This document shows, piece after piece, positions 24,760 through 33,783 of a stretch of DNA of 64,000 bases. A program made the position numbers and the translations under genes. The stretch's first letter is position 1. Each line of letters starts with the position of its first letter. The notes below the pieces were generated by a model. That model was not told the DNA's origin, did no database searches, and saw only the letters and a list, made by a program, of their open reading frames with translations. Source of the DNA: an uncultured Clostridia bacterium (lineage in GTDB: Bacteria; Bacillota; Clostridia; Christensenellales; CAG-138); contig CAMVNO010000006.1 of the NCBI GenBank assembly GCA_947168855.1, forward strand, positions 84,194-148,193. Direction: 5' to 3'.

Positions 24760-25740
24760 TTATTGCTGCGCTTTCCGCACGCGATCCAGCAGCCCAAGGA
24801 ATTGCTCTTTCACGGGCTGCGGCGAAACGATGCGCACCGTTCCGCCGAGCGCGGCGACCCAGCCGAAGAACTGTTCGGACACGGCGACCCGCACAAACGC
24901 GGTGAAGCGGTCGCCGTTCGGATGGATCGACACGTCGGTGCCGAAGCGATCGACGATCACGCCGATCACGCTCGCGTCGCAGTCGAGCACCACATCCGCC
25001 TCCTCCCCCGCAAACATCGAAAAGTTGCGGCTCGTGTACGCGGACATATCGAGCGCTTTGAAAACGTCCTTGCCCTGCCGCTCGGCGTCGCCGATCGTGA
25101 TGCGGTTCATCTTGTCCACGCGGTAATGCTTGATGCGCGCGTCGGCGGCGTCATAGGCGATCAGATAATAGAATTCGTCGTCCCAGACGAGCGCATAGGG
25201 GCTGACCCGATAGCGCGCGCCTTCCCTGCGCGGAACACGTTTTTTGTTAAGGTCGTACTGCCAGTACAGGAACGTGATCTCGCGATCCTCCGCGATCGCG
25301 CCGTGGATGGCGTCGATGTTGTAGAAGATGGATTCGTTGTCCGTTTTGCCGCGGTCGGAGATGTAAAGCTGACGCCTTAAGAGCGCCGCTTCCCCGCGGC
25401 TCGAAAGCGCCGCCAGCTTTTTGATCAGGCGCATCGTCTTTTTCGGCGACAGGAATTTCGCCGCCTGCACGCTGTCCACGAGCATCTTGAGCTCCGCAGG
25501 CTCAAACATACGCGACGCGAGATAATACCCTTTGCGCTTGCCGACCGCCACCGATTCGACGTCCATACCGTACTCTGAAAGCGTCAGCAGATCGTCCGTC
25601 ACGCTCTTGCGCTCGGCGGCGATATCGCGCTCCTTGAGCTTGTCGATGAAATCCTGCACGGTCAGCGGATGCTGTTCGTCCGTTTCGAGCAGCAGCTCAC
25701 GAATCACCAGGATCTTGCACTTTTGATTTTCGTGTTTCAT
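24760..25740 (-). CDS. WYL-domain transcriptional regulator
   Basis: A 326-residue protein with an N-terminal winged helix (about 1-70, VQDFIDKLKERDIAAERKSVTDDLL) and a WYL domain at about 130-230, containing EREITFLYWQYDLN and YYLIAYDAADARIKHYRVDKM. WYL proteins bind a ligand or nucleic acid through this domain and act as repressors or activators. A C-terminal extension (WCX-type) follows. Its ATG overlaps the stop of the D-aminoacylase gene by 4 nt, so it may respond to substrates or products of that enzyme. The ligand is unknown. Confidence 0.9.
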   Translation of the reverse strand: MKHENQKCKILVIRELLLETDEQHPLTVQDFIDKLKERDIAAERKSVTDDLLTLSEYGMDVESVAVGKRKGYYLASRMFEPAELKMLVDSVQAAKFLSPKKTMRLIKKLAALSSRGEAALLRRQLYISDRGKTDNESIFYNIDAIHGAIAEDREITFLYWQYDLNKKRVPRREGARYRVSPYALVWDDEFYYLIAYDAADARIKHYRVDKMNRITIGDAERQGKDVFKALDMSAYTSRNFSMFAGEEADVVLDCDASVIGVIVDRFGTDVSIHPNGDRFTAFVRVAVSEQFFGWVAALGGTVRIVSPQPVKEQFLGLLDRVRKAQQ

Positions 25741-27326
25741 GGGTTCCTCCGTTCCAAAACCGTTCCGTTTGTTTTGCCTGTCGGTTCGCCGTTTCCGACC
25801 GCCGGCACGCCGTTGACCAATACCGTATCGATCCCCTCCGCGGTCCGTGCGGGATCCCGATACGTCGCCCGCTCATGGACGCGATCCGGATCAAAAATCA
25901 GAAGATCCGCGTCCGCGCCGGGTTCGAGCCGTCCCTTCTTCGTCAGCCCGTACCGGTCCGCGGGCATGCGCGTCATCTTCTGCACCGCGGCGGGAAGCGA
26001 AAGCGTTTTCCGCTCCCGCACAAACCGCTCAAGAATATGTACAAACGTTCCGTACACGCGCGGATGCAAAAGCCCGTCCGTCGGATACGTCGCGTCCGAG
26101 ATCACGTAGGAAAACGGCGCCTGATAGATCGCCGCGATGTCATCCTCCGCGGTCAGCCGGTCGATCATTGTGACCGCGCAGCGATTGCGGGAGAGAAGCC
26201 CGGCGCAGAACCGCCACGGCTCCGCGTCGCCCGCCGCCTCCGCGATCGTTTTGCCGACAAGCGGCTTATCCGCTTCGCATTTTACCGAGGCGATTTCGAT
26301 GTTCTCCCAGCCGATCAGCATCGCGTAGTTGTCGTAATCCGTGCCGGTTTCAAAGCGTTCCCTGAGCACCTTTTGCGCCGCGGGATCGGCGAGCCGCCTT
26401 GCGATCGCTTCCGTACCGCCCGCCAGAAACTCCGGCGGCAGAACGTGCAAAAGCTGCGTGCTGCCCGCGGTGTACGGATAGGCGTCGCACTGCACGTCAA
26501 GCCCGTCCTCCCGCGCGCGGCGGATCCTTTCGAGTGCGTCATGGATAAGACTTCCCCACCGTTCGCGCCCGACCGCCTTGAGATGGCTGATCTGCAGCGG
26601 TACATGAAGCGCCTTTGCAAGCGTGAGCGCCTCGTCGATCGACGGCAATAGGTTCATGGATTCCGAACGCATGTGCACGGACAGCGTGATATTTGTATGG
26701 CGGATCGGCTCTAGCGCGCGGATGAGCCCCGCCGTGTCGAAAAAGCATTCCGGCGCGTAGCCGAGTCCCAAAGAAACGCCGAGCGCGCCTTCGGACAGCG
26801 TGCAGGCAAGCAGCGCACGGATCGCGCGGTAATCTCCGTCGGTTAGGTTTTTCTCGAACCCCGCGACGGCGGCGCGGATCGTGCCGAGCCCCGCAAGCAT
26901 GCCCGCGTGGATCGGCAGCGGACGGTTTTTCAGCGCGGCGTGATATGCCGCAAGGCTTTCGACCGGGATACCGCCGAGTTCGCCCGTGATCGGATAAAGA
27001 TACGCCGCAACGTGGGCTTTGTGCGGTCCGGACACCGGCGCGGCAGAAAGCCCGCAGTTACCGTTGATGACGATCGTAAGTCCCTGCAATAGCTCCGCGG
27101 TTCCGAAGTCTTTCCAAAAGACCGCCGTGTCCGCGTGCCGGTGCGCGTCGATAAAGCCCGGCGTGACGACCCTGCCCGCCGCGTCGAAGGTCTCCCCCGC
27201 CGCAGCGGCAGACAAATCGCCGATCGCCGCGATGGTTTTGCCGATGATGCCGACGTCGGCGCGGTACGGTTCCGCCCCGCTTCCGTCAACGATCTGTCCG
27301 TTTTGAATGATCCGATCAAAGTCCAT
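25737..27326 (-). CDS. N-acyl-D-amino-acid deacylase family amidohydrolase
   Basis: A 529-residue metal-dependent amidohydrolase. The start MDFDRIIQNGQIVDGSG, the metal site H62-x-H64 in DAHRHAD, and the C-terminal LEPGADADLLIFDPDRVHERATY are typical of D-aminoacylases and dihydroorotase-like enzymes. It would release D-amino acids from N-acyl derivatives in the cytosol, for instance during peptidoglycan or dietary D-amino-acid use. GAGG lies 7 nt before the ATG. It leads a two-gene operon with the WYL regulator. Exact substrate cannot be told. Confidence 0.9.
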   Translation of the reverse strand: MDFDRIIQNGQIVDGSGAEPYRADVGIIGKTIAAIGDLSAAAAGETFDAAGRVVTPGFIDAHRHADTAVFWKDFGTAELLQGLTIVINGNCGLSAAPVSGPHKAHVAAYLYPITGELGGIPVESLAAYHAALKNRPLPIHAGMLAGLGTIRAAVAGFEKNLTDGDYRAIRALLACTLSEGALGVSLGLGYAPECFFDTAGLIRALEPIRHTNITLSVHMRSESMNLLPSIDEALTLAKALHVPLQISHLKAVGRERWGSLIHDALERIRRAREDGLDVQCDAYPYTAGSTQLLHVLPPEFLAGGTEAIARRLADPAAQKVLRERFETGTDYDNYAMLIGWENIEIASVKCEADKPLVGKTIAEAAGDAEPWRFCAGLLSRNRCAVTMIDRLTAEDDIAAIYQAPFSYVISDATYPTDGLLHPRVYGTFVHILERFVRERKTLSLPAAVQKMTRMPADRYGLTKKGRLEPGADADLLIFDPDRVHERATYRDPARTAEGIDTVLVNGVPAVGNGEPTGKTNGTVLERRNP

Positions 27327-27344
27327 ATCCGTTCCTCTGCCTCT

Positions 27345-27373
27345 ATTGTACCATCTTTCCGCCCGCGCTGCAA
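27345..27373 (-). promoter_or_regulatory. Promoter of the D-aminoacylase operon
   Basis: On the minus strand TTGCAG (27373-27368), 17 nt, TACAAT (27350-27345), followed by a short leader with GAGG. Confidence 0.75.
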
Positions 27374-27390
27374 TCCCGTTTATGGGAAAA

Positions 27391-27419
27391 CAAAAAAGAG
27401 CTCCCCCGCAGGAAAGCTC
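27391..27419 (-). terminator. Terminator after the IclR gene
   Basis: On the minus strand GAGCTTTCC (27419-27411) pairs with GGGGAGCTC (27406-27398) over 9 bp including two G-U pairs, loop TGCG, then TTTTTTG. It ends the T-box operon. Confidence 0.85.
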
Positions 27420-27427
27420 CTTTGAAA

Positions 27428-28201
27428 TCAGTTCTCCCGGTATCCGAGCGCGTCGGAAATCGCCGCGGCGGTTTTTCGGACCTCGGCGGTTGCGGTGCGG
27501 AACTCATCCGAGTCGACGCGGCGGAACATGCCGATGAGTCCCAGCGCATAGCGCACCGCGCCGGTGTGGTCCCTGATCGGCGCGGCAACGCCGCGGACGC
27601 CGATCTTAAACTCGCCGTTTTCGATCGCGCAGCCGGTTTCGCGGACCGTTTTGAGCTCTGTTAACAGCGCGTCGGCGTTCGAAACCGAATGCGGCGTAAA
27701 CTGCTGAAACTGCGTTTCGAAGATGCGCCGGGCACCCGCGTCCGAAAGCGCGGACAGCAGGACCTTGCCCTGCGCCGTGCAGAACGCGGGCAGATGCGCG
27801 CCGGTCTCGGACACGATGTGAAAGCCGGAATCCGCCTCCGCGTGCGCGAGCACCAGCGCTTCGCCGCGGTCGAGCATGGACAGCGACGCGGATTCGCCGG
27901 TCGCCTTGACGAGCCGCTCCATCGGCTCTCGCGAAAGCGTAATGATGCTGCGCGTACTCTGCACCGCGCTGCCGTACTCGAACAGGCGCACGCCGAGCGT
28001 ATAGCGCCCGCTCTGCGCGTCCTGCTCCACAAGGTTACAGCTTCGCATGGAGCTCAAAAGCCCGTAAACGGTGCTCTTTGCCCAGCCCGTGGATGCTGTC
28101 AGCTCGCCCAAAGAAAGCGGGCGTTTTGCCTCGGTGAGAAGGTCCAAAAGCGTACACGCCTTTTTGATTGCGCGGACCGGTTCGGTGCTCTTCTCCGTCA
28201 T
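27428..28201 (-). CDS. IclR-family transcriptional regulator
   Basis: A 257-residue regulator with an N-terminal winged helix (about 8-65, LSLGELTASTGWAKSTVYGLL) and a GAF-like effector domain (about 85-250) containing the family phrase AFCTAQGKVLLSALSDAG and the C-terminal GVRGVAAPIRDHTG. IclR proteins usually regulate small-molecule catabolism. Its ATG overlaps the nadE stop by 4 nt, so it is the last gene of the pheS-pheT-nadE operon under the T-box. What it regulates is not visible; the D-aminoacylase operon directly downstream is a candidate target by position. Confidence 0.92.
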   Translation of the reverse strand: MTEKSTEPVRAIKKACTLLDLLTEAKRPLSLGELTASTGWAKSTVYGLLSSMRSCNLVEQDAQSGRYTLGVRLFEYGSAVQSTRSIITLSREPMERLVKATGESASLSMLDRGEALVLAHAEADSGFHIVSETGAHLPAFCTAQGKVLLSALSDAGARRIFETQFQQFTPHSVSNADALLTELKTVRETGCAIENGEFKIGVRGVAAPIRDHTGAVRYALGLIGMFRRVDSDEFRTATAEVRKTAAAISDALGYREN

Positions 28202-28947
28202 TCTTCCGCGTTCGGGTCGTACTGGAAGGTCTGCATCAGCTCAAGCTTGAAGAGGTTCATCTTATGCTTGCGGTCGATCAGCGCCTTGGTCTCCGGATCG
28301 TCGATCTCGCCGGTGCGGATGTAGCGGTCGAGTACGGCGTAGGTGAAGCCGAGGTTGTCCTCGTCCGTCTTGCCGCAGAGCCCGTCGCTCGGAACCTTGT
28401 GCACGAACATGTCGGGAAGCCCCAGGTATGTTCCCATCTCCTTGACCTCCGCAACGGTGAGCTTGCCGAGCGGGCACACATCGCCCACGGAATCGCCGTA
28501 GCGCGTGGAGTAGCCGACCCAGTCCTCGGAGAGGTTGCAGGTATTGATGACTCTGCCGTTATACGACTGCGACACCGCATAGAGCGTGCTCATGCGGATG
28601 CGCGGCGCGAGGTTGATGTAGGATTGGTTAGAAAGCTCCACGCCCGCCGCCTTCGCCGCGTTCACGACGCCGTCGTACGCATCCTTGATGTTGACGACGT
28701 AGGAGCGAATGCCGAGATGCTTCACAAGCGCCTCACTTACATTGATGTCGTACTGCTCGCCGTTCGGCATCAGAACGCCGATGACGCGGTCCGCGCCGAG
28801 CGCTTTGACGCACAGCGCCGCGGTGACCGAGCTGTCCTTGCCGCCGGAGATGCCGATCACGGCGTTGCAGCCGGGACCGTTTTCATCGAACCAGTCGTTG
28901 AGCCATTTGACGAGATCGTCGGTGACCTTTGCTACGTTGAATGCCAT
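28198..28947 (-). CDS. nadE: NAD+ synthetase, ammonia-dependent
   Basis: A 249-residue enzyme that makes NAD from deamido-NAD, ATP and ammonia. The ATP pyrophosphatase loop SGGKDS is at 34-39, and the dinucleotide-binding stretch STRYGDSVGDVCPLGKLTVAEV and PSDGLCGKTDEDNLGFTY are all present. There is no glutaminase (CN hydrolase) domain, so free ammonia is the nitrogen donor. AGGAGG precedes the ATG. It lies 11 nt after pheT and overlaps the IclR gene, so it is probably expressed from the pheST T-box promoter, an unusual coupling. Confidence 0.96.
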   Translation of the reverse strand: MAFNVAKVTDDLVKWLNDWFDENGPGCNAVIGISGGKDSSVTAALCVKALGADRVIGVLMPNGEQYDINVSEALVKHLGIRSYVVNIKDAYDGVVNAAKAAGVELSNQSYINLAPRIRMSTLYAVSQSYNGRVINTCNLSEDWVGYSTRYGDSVGDVCPLGKLTVAEVKEMGTYLGLPDMFVHKVPSDGLCGKTDEDNLGFTYAVLDRYIRTGEIDDPETKALIDRKHKMNLFKLELMQTFQYDPNAEE

Positions 28948-28958
28948 GATATACCTCC

Positions 28959-31322
28959 TTAAACCGTGCGCAGACGGATGTTCTTTTCCGCGAGAACAGC
29001 GAGGATGCGGTCGATATACGCCTGCACCTCCGCCTTCTGGAGCGTCTTGACCGGGGACACGAACGAGAGCCGGATCGTCATGCTCTTGACGTCCGCTTCG
29101 TAGATATCGACGAGCGAAATACCCTGCAGCGTTTCGTCGCGGTCCGCAAAGAACGGACCGGTCACGTCCGCGTATGTGACGTCCTTATCGACGACGAACG
29201 AAAGGTCGATGTCGATGCCCGGGAAGCGGGACGCCTCGCGATACTTGAGGTCGGCTTCCCCGATCTCGGCAAGCGCGTCCATGTCAAGCTCGAGTGTGAC
29301 GAGTGCGGCTTTTTTGTCGATCTCCGCCGCAATTTCGGGATGCACGGTCGACATGGTGCCGATCGTTTTGCCGTCCAGAAGGATCGCCGCGGTGTTTGCG
29401 GGATGCTCCCAGGCGTTGATCGGCGCAACACGCTCGAACGTCGGGCGGATCCTGCGCATGTCGAACAGAATCGAAGAAATCATGTCGCGCGCGGAGAGGA
29501 ACACGGTGCGCTCCCTGTCGTGCGAAAGCAGGGCGACGCCGAGCGTTCTGCGCTCATTCACTGTGCCGTCCTCCCTCTGTCCCTTGACCGTTCTGCCGAT
29601 CTCGAACACGCCGAACGCCGGCGCATAGAAGCGGTTCTCCTTCAGAACCGGCAGCAGCGTCTGCATCATGGCGGTGCGCAGCACGGTCGCGTCCGGATTC
29701 ATGCCGTTTAAGAGATACACGTTTTCGGGCAGCGGAATATTGAGGTCCTTCAGCTTCTTCGCATCGCACCAGAGATAGGTGTGGACCTCGTGGAGCCCGA
29801 AGGTCTTCACAAGCGCGTCCTTCATCGCCTTCTCGTCGGCTTTCACTCTGAGCGGCTGCACCGGGCGCAGCGCGCTCATCGTGGTCTCGATCTTGAAATT
29901 GTCGTAGCCGTAGATGCGCGTGATCTCCTCGATGACGTCCGCGGGGATCGTCACGTCCTTGGTGGCGCGCCACGACGGGACCTTGACGTCGAAGACGGAG
30001 TTCTGTTCGGTGACGCCGAAGCCGAGCCGCGTCAGCGTATCGTTGATCTGCGCGTCGGCGATGTCGATGCCGGTGTAGCGGTCGACGAACGCCTTGTCGA
30101 AATGCAGCTCGATTTCCGGATAGTGATACTGCCAGCAGTCCGTATAGCGGCTTACAACCTTCGCTTCCGGATCGATCGCAAGCAGAAGCTTTAAGAATCT
30201 GCCCGCGGCGAGCGCGCACAGCTCCGGATCGAGCGTCTTCTCATAGCGCATGCTCGCGTCGGTGCGAAGTCCGATGCGGCTTGAGGTCTTGCGGACCGAC
30301 ACCGCGGAGAACGTGGCGCATTCGAGCGTGACCGAATCCGTATCGCTTACGATCTCGCTGTTCAGTCCGCCCATGACGCCCGCGACCGCGACGGGTTTCC
30401 CGTCGCTTGTGATCATCAGCGTTTCGGGGTCGATCTTCCGTTCAACGTCGTCCAGCGTTTTGAACGCGAACGGCTCCGGGAAGCGCTGTACGCCGATCGT
30501 GCCGACCATGCGCGAATCGAACGCGTGCGTCGGCTGTCCGAGCTCAAGCATGACGTAGTTGGTCAGGTCGGCAAGCAGCGAGATCGCGCGCATGCCGCAG
30601 TAATAGAGGCGGATCTGCATGTCGATCGGGCTGACCTTTTTTTGGATGTGATCCGCTCGGATTGCGGAATAACGATAGCACAGCTCCGGGTCGATCGCGC
30701 CGAGCGGCACCGGGTCCAAAGCGTCGTATTTATTGAGATCGTCGAGCTCCAGCGGCCTCAGCGGGCGCTTTGCGATCGCAGAGAATTCGCGCGCGATGCC
30801 GTAATGTCCCCAGAGGTCCGGACGGTTCGTCAGCGACTTGTTGTCGACCTCGAACACGGTATCCTCGAACGCATACAGTTCCTTGACGGGCTTGCCCAGC
30901 GGCGCGTCCGCCGGAAGCTCCAGAAGCCCGCTCGAGGAATCCGCAATGCCGAGCTCCGCCGCCGAGCAGCACATGCCGCGGGAAACGACGCCCGCGATCG
31001 TGGCTTCGCCGATCGTCATGCCGACGACGGACGCCCCGAACGGCGCGAACGGCACGCGCATACCTACGCGCACGTTGGGTGCACCGCATACGCAGCGGTC
31101 GGTGTGATCGCCGAGGTCGAGCTCGAGTAGATGCAGCTTTTGGGAATTCGGATGCGCGTCGATCGTTTTGATCTCCGCGACGACGACGCCGTTGATCTCG
31201 GTTCCGAGATGGTAAACGTCCTCCACCTCCGCGGTAGACAGCGTGAAGCGATGGATCAGATCATCAAGATCGAGTCCCGAAAGATCGACGTATTCCGAGA
31301 TCCAGTTCATGGAAACTTTCAT
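28959..31322 (-). CDS. pheT: Phenylalanyl-tRNA synthetase beta subunit
   Basis: A 787-residue subunit of the alpha2-beta2 enzyme that charges tRNA-Phe. The N-terminal tRNA-binding domain (about 40-150, VGMRVPFAPFGA) is followed by the B3/B4 editing domain (about 210-395), the B5 domain (about 400-480, IEEITRIYGYDNF), the synthetase-like core and a C-terminal ferredoxin-fold anticodon-binding domain (about 695-787). Full length for bacteria. It follows pheS by 12 nt with AAGGAGG before the ATG, and is under the same T-box. Confidence 0.97.
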   Translation of the reverse strand: MKVSMNWISEYVDLSGLDLDDLIHRFTLSTAEVEDVYHLGTEINGVVVAEIKTIDAHPNSQKLHLLELDLGDHTDRCVCGAPNVRVGMRVPFAPFGASVVGMTIGEATIAGVVSRGMCCSAAELGIADSSSGLLELPADAPLGKPVKELYAFEDTVFEVDNKSLTNRPDLWGHYGIAREFSAIAKRPLRPLELDDLNKYDALDPVPLGAIDPELCYRYSAIRADHIQKKVSPIDMQIRLYYCGMRAISLLADLTNYVMLELGQPTHAFDSRMVGTIGVQRFPEPFAFKTLDDVERKIDPETLMITSDGKPVAVAGVMGGLNSEIVSDTDSVTLECATFSAVSVRKTSSRIGLRTDASMRYEKTLDPELCALAAGRFLKLLLAIDPEAKVVSRYTDCWQYHYPEIELHFDKAFVDRYTGIDIADAQINDTLTRLGFGVTEQNSVFDVKVPSWRATKDVTIPADVIEEITRIYGYDNFKIETTMSALRPVQPLRVKADEKAMKDALVKTFGLHEVHTYLWCDAKKLKDLNIPLPENVYLLNGMNPDATVLRTAMMQTLLPVLKENRFYAPAFGVFEIGRTVKGQREDGTVNERRTLGVALLSHDRERTVFLSARDMISSILFDMRRIRPTFERVAPINAWEHPANTAAILLDGKTIGTMSTVHPEIAAEIDKKAALVTLELDMDALAEIGEADLKYREASRFPGIDIDLSFVVDKDVTYADVTGPFFADRDETLQGISLVDIYEADVKSMTIRLSFVSPVKTLQKAEVQAYIDRILAVLAEKNIRLRTV

Positions 31323-31334
31323 GGTTCTGCCTCC

Positions 31335-32360
31335 TTACTTCACGAATTGGTCGAGGGACTTCAGGTTTCCGCTGTTCAGGTCGCGGATGTCCTTGATCCC
31401 GTATTTCATCATGGCAAGACGCGTAAGCCCCAGACCGAACGCGAAGCCGGTGTATTTCTCGGTGTCGATGCCGCCCGCTTTCAGTACGTTCGGGTGGATC
31501 ATGCCGCAGGGGCAGAGCTCGAGCCAGCCGGAGTTCTTGCACGACGGACAACCCTTGCCGCCGCAGATCGCGCAGGAGATGTCGAGCTCGAAGCCCGGTT
31601 CGACGAACGGGAAGAAGCCCGGACGGAGACGCACCTTGACGTCGCGCTGAAAGACCTCACTCAGCATCGTCTTCATAAAGTAGATGAGGTTCGAGATCGA
31701 GATGTTCTCGTCGATCATGATGCCCTCCATCTGGAAGAACGTGTTCTCGTGGCAGGCGTCGGTGCTCTCATTGCGGAAGCAGCGTCCCGGGAAGATCGCG
31801 CGGAGCGGCGCGCCGTACTTCCGCATGATCGCGTTTTGCGCGGCGGACGTGTGCGTCTTCAGAAGCTGACCGTTGCTGAGATAGTACGTGTCCTGCATGT
31901 CGCGCGCGGGATGATGCTTCGGGATGTTCAGCGCCTCGAAGCAATGGTAATCGTCGACGATCTCGTCGTAGTCCTCGATCGTGAAGCCCATCGACGCGAA
32001 GATCTGTTCGACCTCGCGCTGCACGAGCGTGATCGGGTGATAGCTGCCCTCATTGAGCGAACTCGGCAGGGAAAGGTCATAGCGCTCGGTCGCCGCGATC
32101 TTCAGCTCCAGCTCGCGCGCGTGCGCTTCCTCGATGCGCTTTCTGATGCTCGATTCGACCTCTTCCTTGAGCGCGTTGACCTTGGCGCCGTACTCCTTGC
32201 GCATGTCCGGCGCGATCGCGCCCATGTTCTTCAAAAGTCCCGTAACCTCGCCCTTTTTGCCGAGATACCGGACGCGCAGCTCCTCGAACGCTTCCGCGGC
32301 GTTCGCCTGCTGTAAATGCTCATAGAACTGCTGCCGCAGCTCTTCCATCGTGATAGCCAT
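31335..32360 (-). CDS. pheS: Phenylalanyl-tRNA synthetase alpha subunit
   Basis: A 341-residue class II synthetase subunit. An N-terminal coiled-coil arm (1-85) binds tRNA; motif 2 is FRNESTDACHENTFFQMEG and motif 3 GLGLTRLAMMKYGI. A four-Cys segment (CAICGGKGCPSC) lies before the C-terminus, a clostridial-style feature. The ATG at 32360 follows AAGGAGG by 6 nt; an in-frame extension upstream would lie inside the T-box terminator and is rejected. First gene of pheS-pheT-nadE-iclR. Confidence 0.97.
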   Translation of the reverse strand: MAITMEELRQQFYEHLQQANAAEAFEELRVRYLGKKGEVTGLLKNMGAIAPDMRKEYGAKVNALKEEVESSIRKRIEEAHARELELKIAATERYDLSLPSSLNEGSYHPITLVQREVEQIFASMGFTIEDYDEIVDDYHCFEALNIPKHHPARDMQDTYYLSNGQLLKTHTSAAQNAIMRKYGAPLRAIFPGRCFRNESTDACHENTFFQMEGIMIDENISISNLIYFMKTMLSEVFQRDVKVRLRPGFFPFVEPGFELDISCAICGGKGCPSCKNSGWLELCPCGMIHPNVLKAGGIDTEKYTGFAFGLGLTRLAMMKYGIKDIRDLNSGNLKSLDQFVK

Positions 32361-32383
32361 ACATTCCTCCTTATAAAGATAAA

Positions 32384-32598
32384 GTCCCATGCAGATGCAT
32401 GGGACGAAAAAACTTTCCGCGGTACCACCCAAATTAAGGGCAATGCCCTTCTCTCGTTTCCCCGATAACGCGAGGACGCGCTCCGAAAGGAGATGCTCCG
32501 GTGCTGAACCTTCCCGTCCGTGCCCTGTTCCCCCGCTTTCAGCCGCGGCGGAGGCTCTCTTTCACTGCGTTCGGACGGTACCTGACACCTTCAACGCT
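32384..32598 (-). promoter_or_regulatory. T-box leader, tRNA-Phe responsive
   Basis: The minus strand carries the T-box core GGTGGTACCGCGG at 32429-32417. A likely specifier codon TTC (Phe) is at 32508-32506 within GGTTCAGCACC, and the terminator stem GTCCCATGCA/TGCATGGGAC is at 32405-32384, followed by TTTATCTTT. Stem I begins near 32598. Uncharged tRNA-Phe would pair with the specifier and the core, block the terminator and allow pheST expression. Phe specificity is supported by the genes downstream. Confidence 0.93.
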
Positions 32599-32604
32599 TT
32601 GCCT

Positions 32605-32633
32605 ATTGTATCGCACAAATCCGCGTCTGTCAA
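32605..32633 (-). promoter_or_regulatory. Promoter of the T-box operon
   Basis: On the minus strand TTGACA (32633-32628), 17 nt, TACAAT (32610-32605). The transcript begins near 32598, about 240 nt before pheS. Confidence 0.85.
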
Positions 32634-32647
32634 CCGCGGATTTTCCG

Positions 32648-33769
32648 CTATTTCAACAGCTTCAGGCTCTCTTCGGTTGCGATGCGCTCGATCGAATAGC
32701 AGAACAGAAGCTCGTCTGCGCCGTACTGTGCGGCAAGCTCGGAAACGCTCTGCTTCGTATAGCGCGGGTCGACCATGACGATCGTCCGGTACGACGGTAC
32801 GAGATACGGCGCGAGCGTGTTGCCGAACGAGTCCTTGACCATGAGCAGCACCGGCGCGTCCGCCGCGGCGTTTCTGTTTTCGATCACCGTGACCGGATGA
32901 TTGCCGTCCAGAAAGTACGGATACCAGTCGTATTCATTGAGATGCTCTGCAAAGAACAGGCTCGTAAACGTCCCCTCTCTGTCGGAAAACGTGACAGTCA
33001 GTTCGCAGTCCTTCGGCTCGTCGACCGTCAGCGGCTCGGTCGGATGCAGCCACAGCGCGGACCGCGAGCGCGTGGAGCCGGAATACCCCGGAATCCCGCG
33101 GCGGGTGAACGCCTCTTTCGACAGCGGTTCGTGCCCTGCGGCGCGCATATACGCCTCGTACGCCGCAAACGCGCCGTCCGCCGTCCAATGGTGATCGGTG
33201 CGGTAGTACCACGACGCGCCCTCGTCCCGGAACCGCCCGGCGATCGGCACAAGCGAGACGCCCTGCTTCTCTTCGATCTGCTTTAAGACCTCCCCGTCGC
33301 GATACAGCGCGGCAAGCGGTTTCGGAAGCGTTTCGCTTCGGATATATCCCGTCGACGGCACGATCAGCAGCCGCGGCACGAGCCCCGCCCGTTCGCCGGC
33401 CTTTGCGATACGATCGAGCCGTTTTTCGACCTCGGCCGCGTTGAAGTCCGTCGGCGCTTCGATCAGGTAGCCTTCCGAATCGCAATAGATATCGGCGCTC
33501 ACCTGCCGTCCCGTGTACAGCGTCGCGTAGGCATTGATCGAAACCAGCGCGTTTCGAAGCGGCAGATGGTCTGCAAGAAACGTCTCGACCTTGTCGTCAT
33601 AGGACCAGTCGGAAAGCTTTTGTTCCGAAACCTTCGGCGGCTCGGCAAGGTAGCGGCGCTCGGCGTCGGAAAACGTGCGGTACGGCAGCAGCAAAAAAGC
33701 GATCGGCACGGCTGAAAGAAGCAGCGCAAACAGCACGACGGTCAGCGTATTCCACACATTTCGTTTCAC
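32648..33769 (-). CDS. DHHW-family surface protein (AlgJ/AlgX-like)
   Basis: A 373-residue protein with an N-terminal membrane anchor (about 7-29) and an extracytoplasmic SGNH-like domain. The family motif D192-H193-H194-W195 in RTDHHWTADG is present, plus a C-terminal LLMVKDSFGNTLAPYL with a Ser-Phe typical of these proteins. In alginate and other polymer systems AlgJ/X-type proteins pass acetyl from the MBOAT protein to a sugar polymer outside the cell. The start is GTG, 5 nt after GAGGAGGTG. It lies 14 nt after the MBOAT gene and is the third gene of the cassette. Confidence 0.9.
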   Translation of the reverse strand: MKRNVWNTLTVVLFALLLSAVPIAFLLLPYRTFSDAERRYLAEPPKVSEQKLSDWSYDDKVETFLADHLPLRNALVSINAYATLYTGRQVSADIYCDSEGYLIEAPTDFNAAEVEKRLDRIAKAGERAGLVPRLLIVPSTGYIRSETLPKPLAALYRDGEVLKQIEEKQGVSLVPIAGRFRDEGASWYYRTDHHWTADGAFAAYEAYMRAAGHEPLSKEAFTRRGIPGYSGSTRSRSALWLHPTEPLTVDEPKDCELTVTFSDREGTFTSLFFAEHLNEYDWYPYFLDGNHPVTVIENRNAAADAPVLLMVKDSFGNTLAPYLVPSYRTIVMVDPRYTKQSVSELAAQYGADELLFCYSIERIATEESLKLLK

Positions 33770-33783
33770 GTCTGCACCTCCTC

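Noticed and set aside
32361..32432. 24-codon N-terminal extension of pheS
   Set aside because: It would translate the T-box antiterminator and terminator; AAGGAGG precedes the ATG at 32360.
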